A program made the translations under genes and the position numbers. Below, in pieces: positions 7,836 to 15,911 of a stretch of DNA of 51,099 nucleotides. Source of the stretch: Solirubrobacterales bacterium (lineage in GTDB: Bacteria > Actinomycetota > Thermoleophilia > Solirubrobacterales > 70-9); NCBI GenBank assembly GCA_025964255.1, contig JAOPZF010000035.1:1-51099 (forward strand), written 5' to 3'. Positions within the stretch are counted from its first letter, which is position 1; every line of letters begins with the position of its first letter. The notes beneath the pieces were generated by a model. The model worked only from the letters and a program-made list of their open reading frames with translations, did no database searches and had not been told where the DNA came from.

Positions 7836-8996
7836 TTAGCTGAACTGGCGCCGCTCCAGCGCCCACCAGATCTCGACGAGCGTTTCGGTCGCCCGCAGCG
7901 AACGACCAGTTGCCTCTTCAAACCGGCCGAGGCGGTGGCGGACCGTGTTCGGATGGACCTCCAAGCCGGCTGCCGTCGTCTCCGCATTACAGTCGTTTGC
8001 CAGGTAGCTCTCGACCGTGGTCAGCACCGCCTCGCCGCCGCTGAGTGCCAGCACGGGGCTGACGTAGCGCTCGACCATCGCCGTACCCACGTCCGCGTCC
8101 TCCGCCACGGCTGGCCGCACCCCGAAATCACTCAACTCGAACACGCCCTTGGAGCCAATCGCCAGAGCGGTGTCCAGTGCCCGCCGCGCGCTGCGGAAGG
8201 CGGGCTCCATCGCCGATAGAAGAGCCGGCTCAGAAATCCCGAATGCGCTCGGGGCCATGCTGTCAGGGAGGGTCTTGATGAAGCCGCAGGCATCGCCGTC
8301 GATCAGGGCGACAAGCCCGTTCCCCCGGCTCACCAAGCCGTCGGCGCGAAGGAAGCGCTCGATCTCCTCCAAATCAACAGAGGGGTCCGGTCGAGCGATG
8401 ACCGCGTGGTAGAGCGCCTCGGGCTCAAGACCGAGGGGGACGATCGCAGTGCGAATCTCGGCCGGCGCGGCGATTCCGGTGAGCAGCCGCCGGACGAGGT
8501 TGGTCTGGGTCTGTTGCTGCTCGCGCGCCCGAGCCAGTTCCGCCTCGCGATGCCCTTGGGCCGCGGCGACCATGCCGAAGTCCGTCCACGTGAGGGCGAG
8601 CTCGAGGAACTCCAGGAGCAGACCCTCGCGCTCCGGCACGTCGGGAGCCACCCTCCGCGCCGTTTCATAGAGAGCCTCCAGCGCAACTCGCCAGGCCGTC
8701 AGCATCTCGGTGACGGCGACTCCCTGTCGCCCTCGGGTCCGGCCCCGGTCGAGGAATACCTCTGGATCGTCGGACCTATCGGGCCGCCGTCGCTTTCCGA
8801 TCCCGGCCAAGACCACGTCGAAGTTGGCGCGGACCCCCAGTTCGAGAGCTTCGCGGCCCAGGCCACTGTAGGAGGGCATCGTCTGAAGGCTCTCGACGGT
8901 CCTCTCGACGCTCACGTTGTTCTCGGCGCGGACGGCCTCCAAGAACGATTGCCACACGTTGGCGGACTGCGATACAGCGCCGCGCACGGAAGCCAT
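7836..8996 (-). CDS. PucR/CdaR-type transcriptional regulator
   Basis: Regulator of 386 residues with a C-terminal PucR-type HTH (VESYLANDCNAETTAAGLEV, then HPNTVRHRLGRFEEATG), a domain used for control of purine, sugar-diacid and other catabolic genes. The N-terminal part is helical with coiled-coil-like segments (GHREAELARAREQQQTQT); the middle resembles the degenerate GGDEF-like region of CdaR. I chose the ATG at 8996 because upstream codons look non-coding and a TACTGT -10 box lies six bases before it, implying a leaderless transcript. It is divergent from an alpha/beta hydrolase gene that it may control. Confidence 0.88.
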   Translation of the reverse strand: MASVRGAVSQSANVWQSFLEAVRAENNVSVERTVESLQTMPSYSGLGREALELGVRANFDVVLAGIGKRRRPDRSDDPEVFLDRGRTRGRQGVAVTEMLTAWRVALEALYETARRVAPDVPEREGLLLEFLELALTWTDFGMVAAAQGHREAELARAREQQQTQTNLVRRLLTGIAAPAEIRTAIVPLGLEPEALYHAVIARPDPSVDLEEIERFLRADGLVSRGNGLVALIDGDACGFIKTLPDSMAPSAFGISEPALLSAMEPAFRSARRALDTALAIGSKGVFELSDFGVRPAVAEDADVGTAMVERYVSPVLALSGGEAVLTTVESYLANDCNAETTAAGLEVHPNTVRHRLGRFEEATGRSLRATETLVEIWWALERRQFS

Positions 8997-9002
8997 CGAG
9001 AG

Positions 9003-9008
9003 ACAGTA
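9003..9008 (-). promoter_or_regulatory. -10 box (TACTGT) for leaderless PucR-type gene
   Basis: On the minus strand TACTGT is followed by six bases (CTCTCG) and then the ATG at 8996. No Shine-Dalgarno sequence is present. The spacing puts the transcription start at or next to the A of ATG. The -35 region is not recognisable. Confidence 0.4.
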
Positions 9009-9147
9009 GCGCCAAGAAGATGACGTGCCTGGCCGTTGTCGGCCTCCCCAACCGAGGCCGCAATCGGCGGTCTCTCTTTCCATTGCCGGGCAGACCAGCC
9101 CGGAGCAAGGTGGGAAGGGAAGTGACCAACCACCGAAAGGAACCAAG

Positions 9148-10020
9148 ATGAGCACCACCGAAGCGTCCCCAACTGGCGCCACGTCGGTCACGAAATTCGA
9201 CGCCGATCAGGTCGAGCGCGCCAATGCGAGCGGGCTTCAGCCGATCGTCTTCGTCCACGGCCTCTGGCTGCTGCCTAGCAGCTGGGATCGCTGGGCGGCC
9301 GTGTTCGAGGAGGCGGGCTACACGGCGCTGACCCCGGCCTGGCCCGACGATCCGGAGACGGTCGAGGAGGCCAACGAGCACCCTGAGGTCTTCGCCGGCA
9401 AGACCGTCGGACAGATAGCCGACCACTACGGCGAGGTGATCGGCGGTCTGGATAAGAAACCCGCCGTGATCGGGCATTCATTCGGGGGACTGCTGGCGCA
9501 GATGATCGCCGGCCGGGGCCTCTCCGCCGCCACCGTGGCGATCGACGCCGCCCCGTTTCGTGGCGTGCTCCCGCTGCCGATAACGGCACTCAAATCAGGC
9601 GCGCCGGTGCTCCACAATCCGGCCAACCGCAACCGGGCGGTTCCGCTCACCTATGAGCAGTTCCGCTACGGCTTTGCCAACGCCGTCTCCGAGGACGAGG
9701 CGAAGCAGCTCTACGACGAGTTCGCCGTGCCGGCCTCAGGGGCACCGCTGTTCCAGGCTGCGGCGGCGAACCTCAATCCGTGGACCGAGGCGAAGGCCGA
9801 TACCAAGAACCCGGAGCGAGGTCCGCTGCTGATCGTCTCCGGCGAGAAGGACAACACCGCGCCCGGGGCGATGGCCGAGGCGTCGTTCAAGAAGCAGAAG
9901 CGCAACGAGGGGGTGACGGAGTTCGTCGAGATGCCGAATCGAGGGCACGCGCTCGTCATCGACAGCGGCTGGCGCGAAGTCGCCGACAAGGCACTGGCCT
10001 TCGTCAAGCGATTCGTCTGA
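9148..10020 (+). CDS. Alpha/beta hydrolase
   Basis: A 290-residue serine hydrolase. The ATG at 9148 follows AAAGGA. Visible are the oxyanion region FVHGLWLLPSSWD, the nucleophile elbow GHSFGG (Ser111), an acidic residue in SGEKDNTAP and the catalytic His in NRGHALVID. No signal peptide is seen, so it acts in the cytoplasm. Substrate is unknown; its closest look is to actinobacterial esterase/haloperoxidase-like lipases without a lid domain motif I can name. It is divergent from the PucR-type regulator and ends in a strong hairpin. Confidence 0.87.
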   Translation: MSTTEASPTGATSVTKFDADQVERANASGLQPIVFVHGLWLLPSSWDRWAAVFEEAGYTALTPAWPDDPETVEEANEHPEVFAGKTVGQIADHYGEVIGGLDKKPAVIGHSFGGLLAQMIAGRGLSAATVAIDAAPFRGVLPLPITALKSGAPVLHNPANRNRAVPLTYEQFRYGFANAVSEDEAKQLYDEFAVPASGAPLFQAAAANLNPWTEAKADTKNPERGPLLIVSGEKDNTAPGAMAEASFKKQKRNEGVTEFVEMPNRGHALVIDSGWREVADKALAFVKRFV

Positions 10021-10038
10021 TAGCTAGGGACGAGACAA

Positions 10039-10069
10039 GCGGGCCGGGCGGGGTGGCCGCCCGGCCCGC
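10039..10069. terminator. Strong GC hairpin, probably bidirectional terminator
   Basis: A perfect 13-bp stem (GCGGGCCGGGCGG with CCGCCCGGCCCGC) and a five-base loop GGTGG lie 18 nt past the hydrolase stop and between two convergent genes. There is no U-run, as is common in high-GC actinobacteria. Confidence 0.75.
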
Positions 10070-10105
10070 CGGTTGATCCACTCGTGGGTTCAGCGACCCA
10101 CTTGT

Positions 10106-11098
10106 TCAGGGCGCGCCAGGGCGCGCGCCGGCATCCGACAGCGCAGCCATCCGGTCGCCCATCACGCGCGTCCAGGTGCCGGCGATCGACTCGGCCGTGG
10201 CGCCCTCCTCGCCCGAGATCTCGGCCGCCATCGTCGCGGTCTCAGGGTCCGAGGCGCGTTCCGCGACCCGGCGCACCAGCTGGTAGACGGCGACCTCGAG
10301 GTTCTCGAAGGCGTAGGCGAACCCGGAGAGCTTCACGGTCGTGTCCGGCTGGACGGCGAAGAAGCCGCCGACATTGAGGGCGCCGATGCGCAGTGCGAGA
10401 TCCTTGGTCCGCGAGGGACCGGTCCCGCGGGCGCGAAGCCGACCCTCGACGCGCCGCAGGTGATCTCGGGTCTGGCGGAGGTGAGATTCGAAGATGCTCG
10501 CCAGTCCCTCATCGTCGACCAGCCTGGTGGCGACCTTGAGAAGCTGCTCGGCCTGCTGCTCCAGTGCGTGCGCGTCCTTCAGATAACGATCGAGATGGGC
10601 GGTGAGGTCGTCGCCGGCGACCTCGCGCAGCGATGCCTCGACGGCGACGTCGAAGAGCGAGGCCAGGCGCTTGCCCATCTGGCGCTCCTCGGTCCCGATC
10701 GCGGCGGCGGCCGCGGCGGTCTCGACATCCCCGGCGGACGTCGCCGCCGCGCCCAACAGGCCGTAGGTAGCCACCTCCATGCTCTCGTAGGAGAAGGCGT
10801 GCGCGGTCAGCTTTCCCGTGGCGTCGGATTGACTGCGGGCGAAAAGGATCATCCCCCAGCCTCCGCCCCTGCCGGCCACGTCCTTGACCCGGGACGGGTC
10901 GGCGTCATGAGCCGCCAGCCGCGCCCGAAGAGTTCGCTCGTGTCCTTCGGTCTCGGTCAGGTGCTCGCGGAAGGCCCTTGCCAACCGATCGTCGGCGGCG
11001 ATCCGCGGGGCCGCGCGCATCTGTGCCAGGGCCTGCGCCTCGACCGCATGGGCATCGGTCAGATACTTGACGAGCTGCTCCTCGGCCGAATGCTGCAT
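10106..11098 (-). CDS. Tandem DUF892 ferritin-like protein
   Basis: A 330-residue protein made of two successive DUF892 (YciE/YciF-type) four-helix units. Each begins with the family pattern around YLTDAHAVEAQALAQM (residues 11-26) and YLKDAHALEQQAEQLL (about 170-185), followed by an ExxxH-type helix (LTETEGHERTLR; LRQTRDHLRRVE) and a later SYESMEVATY or AFENLEVAVY helix. DUF892 proteins are stress-induced in enterobacteria and have a ferritin-like fold; iron binding here is inferred. It is the last gene of a minus-strand run from the CDGSH gene, with short gaps, so probably co-transcribed with the diiron protein. A single-unit DUF892 gene lies at 21005. Confidence 0.85.
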   Translation of the reverse strand: MQHSAEEQLVKYLTDAHAVEAQALAQMRAAPRIAADDRLARAFREHLTETEGHERTLRARLAAHDADPSRVKDVAGRGGGWGMILFARSQSDATGKLTAHAFSYESMEVATYGLLGAAATSAGDVETAAAAAAIGTEERQMGKRLASLFDVAVEASLREVAGDDLTAHLDRYLKDAHALEQQAEQLLKVATRLVDDEGLASIFESHLRQTRDHLRRVEGRLRARGTGPSRTKDLALRIGALNVGGFFAVQPDTTVKLSGFAYAFENLEVAVYQLVRRVAERASDPETATMAAEISGEEGATAESIAGTWTRVMGDRMAALSDAGARPGAP

Positions 11099-11131
11099 GA
11101 CCGTTCCGTACCCGTTCTTCGGACCGAGGCA

Positions 11132-12106
11132 TCATCTCCGGCGGCGCCGGAGGGCGGCGACGGAATGGGCGGCAGTGGGGATGGTCGAGCCGGCATAGCG
11201 GACGCCACCTTTCCGCCACCGCTGTAGAGCCGCCAGCCAAGCGCACGTTCCTCGCTCGGCCAACCAGACGGGCGCGAGGAGGGATGCGGAGGGGGGAAAG
11301 AAACGCGCGCCACCGGCACGTCGGCGGCCACGCTCGGCGGCAAGTACGGACGCTGCCGCGGCCAGGACGGCGAGATCGAAGCGGTGCCGGCGCGCAGCAA
11401 GGGCCAGCGCCGGGATCAGTGCCAGCTCGAGCGCCATGCGCGCCGGCAGGGCGAAATCGTCGTAGGCCTGGCGGACCCGTTGGCCGCGGAAGTGGGCGCT
11501 CGAGGGAGGAAGCCGACGTACGTAGAGGTCGAGTGGGGAGTGGACCCGTCCGCCGTGGGCGCGGACGGTCCGGATCAACTCCAGGTTCTCGAAGAGCACG
11601 TCGCCGTCATACCCGCCCATCGCCACGAAGCGCGACCGCCGAACGCCGAGGGTGCCGGGGAAGTCGGCACCGAAGCAGCGGTTCAGGAGCGTCCGGGCGC
11701 TGTCCCAACGCGCGTGCCAGGGCAGCGGATCGAAGTAGTTCTGGGGCCAGACCAGGTCGAACTCATCCAGCAGGTCGAGGAGACGGCGTAGAGAGTTCCC
11801 GTCGTAGCGGACGTCGTCATCGGCGATCACCAGGCGCTCGCGGGTGGCGAGGGCCGCGGCGGTCCGCACTCCGGCGACCTTGCCGTTGAGGCATGCCTCG
11901 GCTGGGGCCGGCGGGACGTGGACGGTGACGTGGGCTCGCCAAGCGTCCGCGTTGGCCGCCAAGACCGTTGCCGGTGAGCCGTCGATGACGATGATCTCCG
12001 GGCCCAGGGCCGCTAACTCGGCAAGGTACTCCGTCATCTCGGAACGCTGGCCGCCGTCCTGCCAGCGCACCGGGATCAGGTAGGAGCAATCGAGTGGCGA
12101 GGCCAC
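11132..12106 (-). CDS. Family 2-like glycosyltransferase
   Basis: A 324-residue GT-A fold protein. It starts with SYLIPVRWQDGGQRSEMTEY, has the DxD-type motif VIADDDVRYD at about residues 92-101, an acceptor-side block GGYDGDVLFENLELI and hydrophobic segments in the C-terminal third (ELALIPALALAARR) suggesting membrane association. The start is GTG at 12106, one base after the stop of the upstream gene. Donor and acceptor are not identifiable. Its place between a diiron protein and DUF892 in a stress operon is unusual and hints at an envelope or glycolipid change under stress (inference). Confidence 0.8.
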   Translation of the reverse strand: MASPLDCSYLIPVRWQDGGQRSEMTEYLAELAALGPEIIVIDGSPATVLAANADAWRAHVTVHVPPAPAEACLNGKVAGVRTAAALATRERLVIADDDVRYDGNSLRRLLDLLDEFDLVWPQNYFDPLPWHARWDSARTLLNRCFGADFPGTLGVRRSRFVAMGGYDGDVLFENLELIRTVRAHGGRVHSPLDLYVRRLPPSSAHFRGQRVRQAYDDFALPARMALELALIPALALAARRHRFDLAVLAAAASVLAAERGRRRAGGARFFPPSASLLAPVWLAERGTCAWLAALQRWRKGGVRYAGSTIPTAAHSVAALRRRRR

Positions 12107-12107
12107 T

Positions 12108-13148
12108 TCACGTCTGGTCGAGCGGCCGGCGCAGTGAGGTCTCTCCGGCCTCCCAGCAGCTCAGCAGGTGCTCCGCCCAACGGCCCTCCAGGGCCAGGAG
12201 TGCCCGCGCCCCGAAGAGGATGTCCTCGGCGAGGTCAGGCTCGTCCCGGGCCAGGCCCCCGGCGAGGTCCCAGGCGGCGATCGTCTCGTGGACCGCATCA
12301 GCCTCGACGTGCTCGTCGTAGAAGTCGGTCACGGGCTTGTCATAGCCGAGGCGTCGCATCGCGTTGCCGTAACGGCGGTTCGGTATCGACGAGGTCATCT
12401 CGAACGCCGCCAGGTGCCCGACCAAGGCGCCGCGCCGGCGTCGGTGCAGCCCGAACCCGGACAGCAGGTTGACGCTCGCCAGCGTCACCCCCGGGACCAA
12501 CTCGAGATAGCCGCCGTAGGTGTCGTCGAGCCCCAGCGCGGTCATCGTCTTGGCGAAGAGGACGGAGTGCATCCGGTCGGCCCGGCCGCCTCCGTACTCG
12601 TCGAACTGCACCTCGAGGAGCGCGGCCTTGGGCGCCGGGGTCAGCCTTGGTATCGCCCAGGAGTGAGGGTCGGCCTCCTTCAGCTGGTAGGGCGATCGAT
12701 GGACCACGTGCTCGAGCATCTGCTCCCTGGTACCACGCGTCTCGAGGTAGCGGGACAACGGCGGACCCTCGTCCTCGGCGACGATCGCCTGGAGGCTCTC
12801 GCCGACGCAGGCCAGCTCCGTCGGCTCGTTCGGCGGGGTCAGGTCGTCCACCGCCCGCTCGAAGGCGGCCTCGATCTCGGCGCGGAACCCGAGCAGCTCG
12901 GGTGCCCACTCCCAGCGTTCGTCGACTCCTTCGAAGCCGGCGTAATGCAGCTCGTAACAGACGTACAGGGCAAGTTGCAGGTCGAGGTCGGCGATCGGAT
13001 CCGCGGGGATCGACAGGTCGCCCCAGGCGATCTCGGTACCGGGGCTGAGCCTGAGCGTTTCGAACAGGCGCTCGGTCCACTGCCCGACCGACCCGGGCAG
13101 ATCCGTTCGTCTTCCGGTCCCCGGGCGCGGTTCAGCGAGCGACGGCAT
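12108..13148 (-). CDS. Haem-oxygenase-like diiron protein (iron-containing redox enzyme family)
   Basis: A 346-residue all-helical protein of the haem-oxygenase-like diiron oxidase (HDO, Pfam Haem_oxygenas_2) superfamily. Candidate metal ligands stand in the expected three helices: ELHYAGF near residue 66, EVQFDEYGGGRADRMHS near 190, and FYDEHVEADAVHE near 270. HDO enzymes use O2 at a diiron centre for N-oxidation, C-C cleavage or desaturation; which reaction applies cannot be told. AAAGGA stands before the ATG. It follows a CDGSH Fe-S gene, a plausible electron donor, and is one base from the glycosyltransferase gene downstream. Confidence 0.8.
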   Translation of the reverse strand: MPSLAEPRPGTGRRTDLPGSVGQWTERLFETLRLSPGTEIAWGDLSIPADPIADLDLQLALYVCYELHYAGFEGVDERWEWAPELLGFRAEIEAAFERAVDDLTPPNEPTELACVGESLQAIVAEDEGPPLSRYLETRGTREQMLEHVVHRSPYQLKEADPHSWAIPRLTPAPKAALLEVQFDEYGGGRADRMHSVLFAKTMTALGLDDTYGGYLELVPGVTLASVNLLSGFGLHRRRRGALVGHLAAFEMTSSIPNRRYGNAMRRLGYDKPVTDFYDEHVEADAVHETIAAWDLAGGLARDEPDLAEDILFGARALLALEGRWAEHLLSCWEAGETSLRRPLDQT

Positions 13149-13184
13149 CGGCTTGATCCTTTCTCTCGGGGTGGGCGGCGCGGC

Positions 13185-13457
13185 TCACTCGGAGGCCGGC
13201 TCCGGCGGCCAGGTCTCAAGTACGCCGGGGGCCCGGAAGTCGATCAGCTTGTGAGTGCCATCGCAGTAGGGCCGCATCCGTGACTTGCCGCAGCGGCAGA
13301 GGGCGATCGTCCGTCGCGAGGTCGGAATCTCCTCGCCCTCCTGGTCGCGGAGGGTGAACGGGCCACGGACCAGATAGGGCCCGTTTCGGTAGGGCGTGAT
13401 CGTGGTCGGCTCGGCGCCCACGTCTGGCCTGTCGAAGCTGCGCATAGTTTCCGTCAC
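13185..13457 (-). CDS. CDGSH-type iron-sulfur protein
   Basis: A 90-residue protein with one CDGSH motif, CRCGKSRMRPYCDGTHK, which supplies three Cys and one His for a 2Fe-2S cluster. The N-terminal half (ITPYRNGPYLVRGPFTLRD) matches bacterial single-domain CDGSH proteins. I chose GTG 13457, behind AAGGGAG; an in-frame ATG at 13445 is the alternative. It heads the minus-strand unit CDGSH - diiron protein - glycosyltransferase - DUF892 and has a SigB-like promoter at 13508-13533. A redox-partner role to the diiron protein is inferred from adjacency. Confidence 0.9.
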   Translation of the reverse strand: MTETMRSFDRPDVGAEPTTITPYRNGPYLVRGPFTLRDQEGEEIPTSRRTIALCRCGKSRMRPYCDGTHKLIDFRAPGVLETWPPEPASE

Positions 13458-13507
13458 ATCTCCCTTTCCGTCGGGTGACCTCTGCTGCCGCCACCCGTGC
13501 AGATGAA

Positions 13508-13533
13508 GTGCCCCTGAGACCACGCCTTCAAAC
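13508..13533 (-). promoter_or_regulatory. SigB/SigF-like promoter of CDGSH operon
   Basis: On the minus strand GTTT (13533-13530), a 16-nt spacer and GGGCAC (13513-13508). The consensus of actinobacterial SigF/SigB is GTTT-N15-17-GGGTAT/C; this site has one mismatch in the -10. It lies about 50 nt ahead of the CDGSH start. Confidence 0.45.
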
Positions 13534-13555
13534 TTGTAGGGCCGGGGGCACCGGA

Positions 13556-14419
13556 CTAGTGCCCGCTGATGATCAGCAGGACGATCTGAGGTATCAGCGC
13601 GAGTGGCGTCCCGATCAGGCTCACCCTCGAGAAGAACCGGTTGAAAAGGCCTTCGAAGCGCACGCCTTGGGCGATGATCAGCGCGACGATGTGACCAAGG
13701 TTGATCAGGGCGAAGGCCAACGCGATCAGCAGCATCGCGGCGGCTTCGGTGCCGGCCCGATTTTCCTCATGGTTGCCGCCCCCGGTGTGTGAGTTCGCCA
13801 AGCCCTTGGCGGCGAGGATGCCGAGGATGATCGTGCAGGTGAACCCGACGATGATCCCGGCGATGTCCCGTTTGTTGACCGGCGGTAGGTAGGCACCGGA
13901 CTCGCCGCGCCCCCGCCAGGACCCCCGTTTGGTCTTCTGCACGTCGATGACTTCCGGCTCGGCGTCGCGGGTGACGACGAGCTCGAGCACCGGCAGGTCG
14001 AAGTCGCGTTCGGCCTGTTCCAGCAGCCCTTTCTCGACCGGGCTTCCTTCCTCTTCGTCGTGGGCGACGAGGACGATCTGATCGGGGGCGAACTTGATGA
14101 CCTCGTCGTTCATCGCCTGGATCGGATCGGAGTCGCCGACCTCGCCGCTCGCCTTCAGCCCGGCATCTTTCAGGGCCTCGAGCGTCTCCTCGAGCCGTTC
14201 GCGGGCCGGTGGGATCGCCTCGTCGACGGCGCCCATCATCAGGTCCAGTTTCGACTCGGGCAGCGCGGGCGCGACGACGAAGACCTCTTCGACGTCCTTG
14301 CCCAGGTGGCCGAGGAGTGAGCGGGTCAACTCCTCCCCGCTCACCGCCTCGTCGATCACGACCAGGGCCCGCTTTCCGGAGTCCGTCCGGGCGCCTTGTG
14401 GCAACCGGTCGGTCGTCAT
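13556..14419 (-). CDS. Usp-like protein with C-terminal membrane segments
   Basis: A 287-residue protein. Residues about 16-155 look like a universal-stress-protein/nucleotide-binding fold (KRALVVIDEAVSGEELTRSL at the first strand, QIVLVAHDEEEGSPVEKGLL near the ATP loop region). Three hydrophobic segments follow at about 185-207, 226-250 and 266-285, joined by a His/Asn-rich loop. The start ATG 14419 overlaps the Mn-catalase stop as ATGA, so the two are coupled. Usp domains joined to membrane anchors are known, but I do not recognise this precise architecture. Role in stress response is inferred from context. Confidence 0.7.
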   Translation of the reverse strand: MTTDRLPQGARTDSGKRALVVIDEAVSGEELTRSLLGHLGKDVEEVFVVAPALPESKLDLMMGAVDEAIPPARERLEETLEALKDAGLKASGEVGDSDPIQAMNDEVIKFAPDQIVLVAHDEEEGSPVEKGLLEQAERDFDLPVLELVVTRDAEPEVIDVQKTKRGSWRGRGESGAYLPPVNKRDIAGIIVGFTCTIILGILAAKGLANSHTGGGNHEENRAGTEAAAMLLIALAFALINLGHIVALIIAQGVRFEGLFNRFFSRVSLIGTPLALIPQIVLLIISGH

Positions 14420-15282
14420 GGCGTCAGCGCGTCCTTGGCTTTGCGCAGCACCCCGCCTTTGGCCGGGATCGGGGTGCTGTGCAGCTCCGGGCGGGACTCG
14501 GCCGGCGCCAGGTTCGGGACATCGCCCATCGGCTCCGCCTGGCGGACGCCGAATCTGCCCTTCGAGTCGACCGAGGAGCCGCTCGTCCAACGGGCGTCGT
14601 CGGGCACCTCACCGTCGGAGTGGACGAAGTACTCGTAGGCGAACTCCTCCTTTTCCTGGCTCGAGGGGAAGTCCGGCGGCACCGGCAGCCCCATGTCCTT
14701 CTGCTCCTCGAGCACCGCCATCCACTGGTTCTGGTGCATCGTGTCGCGGGCGATCAGGAACGAGAGCATGTCTTTCATGCCTGGGTCGTCGGTCATCTCC
14801 CAGAGGCGCGTCGCCAGCAGTCGGCCGCTCGCCTCGGCGTGGACGTTGGCGAGCATGTCGGAGCCGAGGTTGCCGGTGGCGACCACCCAGGAGCCGTTGA
14901 ATGGGTTGCCGTTGGAGTCGACCGGCATCGCCGCGAGGCCCGCCGAGAGGACGTGGCGGGGGTCCTCGCCGCCGAGGATCGCCGTGACGACGCCATCGCC
15001 GTCGGCGACTTCCTCCTGGAGCCGCGACGGCGCGTTCTCGAGATTCAGCGCGACCGCGGTGGCCAGCATCTCGATGTGACCGATCTCCTCGGTGCCGGTG
15101 TTGAGGAGCATGTCTTTGTAGCGGTCCGGGCCGCGGTTGCCCCAGCCCTGGAACAGGTACTGCAGGCAGACGCGGATCTCACCCTCGACGCCACCGATCG
15201 CCTGTTGGAGCATCTTGGCGAAGACGGGGTTAGGTTTATCGACCCGCACTTTGTAGGCGAGTTGTTTGGTGTGTCGGAACAT
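14416..15282 (-). CDS. Manganese (non-haem) catalase
   Basis: Converts hydrogen peroxide to water and oxygen with a dimanganese centre. The 288-residue protein keeps the full ligand set of the family: Glu35 (in GVEGEIRVCLQY), Glu66 and His69 (TEEIGHIEML), Glu150 (NVHAEASGR) and His183 (ARDTMHQNQW); the first three fall at the same numbers as in the Lactobacillus plantarum enzyme. ATG 15282 has AAAGG upstream. It sits between an SPW-like membrane protein and a coupled Usp-like gene on the minus strand; a 7-bp palindrome lies just upstream. Cytoplasmic, no signal peptide. Confidence 0.95.
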   Translation of the reverse strand: MFRHTKQLAYKVRVDKPNPVFAKMLQQAIGGVEGEIRVCLQYLFQGWGNRGPDRYKDMLLNTGTEEIGHIEMLATAVALNLENAPSRLQEEVADGDGVVTAILGGEDPRHVLSAGLAAMPVDSNGNPFNGSWVVATGNLGSDMLANVHAEASGRLLATRLWEMTDDPGMKDMLSFLIARDTMHQNQWMAVLEEQKDMGLPVPPDFPSSQEKEEFAYEYFVHSDGEVPDDARWTSGSSVDSKGRFGVRQAEPMGDVPNLAPAESRPELHSTPIPAKGGVLRKAKDALTP

Positions 15283-15302
15283 CGGTGCCTTTCTTATGCG
15301 TG

Positions 15303-15318
15303 TGTAGCCGTGGCTACA
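15303..15318. promoter_or_regulatory. 7-bp perfect palindrome before Mn catalase
   Basis: TGTAGCC-GT-GGCTACA lies 21 nt upstream of the catalase ATG and covers the stop codon of the preceding gene. It could be an operator or a small attenuating hairpin; the sequence does not decide. Confidence 0.4.
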
Positions 15319-15736
15319 GTTGATGGCCGCCCGGGGTGGTGGAACGGGAGCGCGTGTGGACGCGGTCAGGCTCAGCTTCGGCCGGGTCCCAGCGGGTCGA
15401 GAGGGCGGCGATCCCCTCGAGGACGCCGGCGATGATCGTGAACCGGGTCGCGGCTCCGTTGCCGGTGTAACCGAGGATGAACGGGGCAACGATGAGCACC
15501 GCCGCGACCAACAGGTCGGTCATGAAATGCACTTTCAGCGGGATGACGCGGGCCAGCGACACGCGCCAGTCGGTCATCGCGCCGGACATGATGACGATGA
15601 CGCCGAGAACGATGCAGAGAACCTGGGCGTCGTTCGCGTCGCTGAACCCGAAGATCCAGGATGAAAGGATCAGCACGAGGCCGATCAGGGGCTCGATAGC
15701 AGCATGAACTCTGAGGGGAAGCGGACCACGGTCCAT
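15314..15736 (-). CDS. SPW-repeat-like small membrane protein
   Basis: A 140-residue integral membrane protein with about four hydrophobic segments arranged as two similar halves: IEPLIGLVLILSSWIFGFSD, then VLGVIVIMSGAMTDW, and TDLLVAAVLIVAPFILGYTG, then FTIIAGVLEGIAAL. The paired 'SSWIFGFSD / APFILGYTG' pattern resembles SPW repeat proteins. GGAGG stands nine bases before ATG 15736 (a TTG two codons earlier is possible). It heads the unit with Mn catalase and the Usp-like protein. Function unknown. Confidence 0.75.
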   Translation of the reverse strand: MDRGPLPLRVHAAIEPLIGLVLILSSWIFGFSDANDAQVLCIVLGVIVIMSGAMTDWRVSLARVIPLKVHFMTDLLVAAVLIVAPFILGYTGNGAATRFTIIAGVLEGIAALSTRWDPAEAEPDRVHTRSRSTTPGGHQL

Positions 15737-15868
15737 TTTCAAAATCCTCCATTTTGGATTTACTGGATCCGATAATCCGTCCCGGCCAGACGATTAGCCG
15801 GCGACGTACTTCCAGATGGTGCAAATGGCCGAGAACCCCCCAGGAGCTCTGCGGCCCGGACCTTGTGG

Positions 15869-15893
15869 TTACCCACCCGAAGGGCTCTGAATC
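15869..15893 (-). promoter_or_regulatory. SigB/SigF-like promoter of the Mn-catalase operon
   Basis: Minus strand GATT (15893-15890), 15-nt spacer, GGGTAA (15874-15869), about 130 nt before the SPW-like gene. One mismatch in each box to GTTT and GGGTAT. Identical boxes and spacing occur at 32498-32522. Confidence 0.35.
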
Positions 15894-15911
15894 ACTGCCT
15901 CCCGCGCCGTC

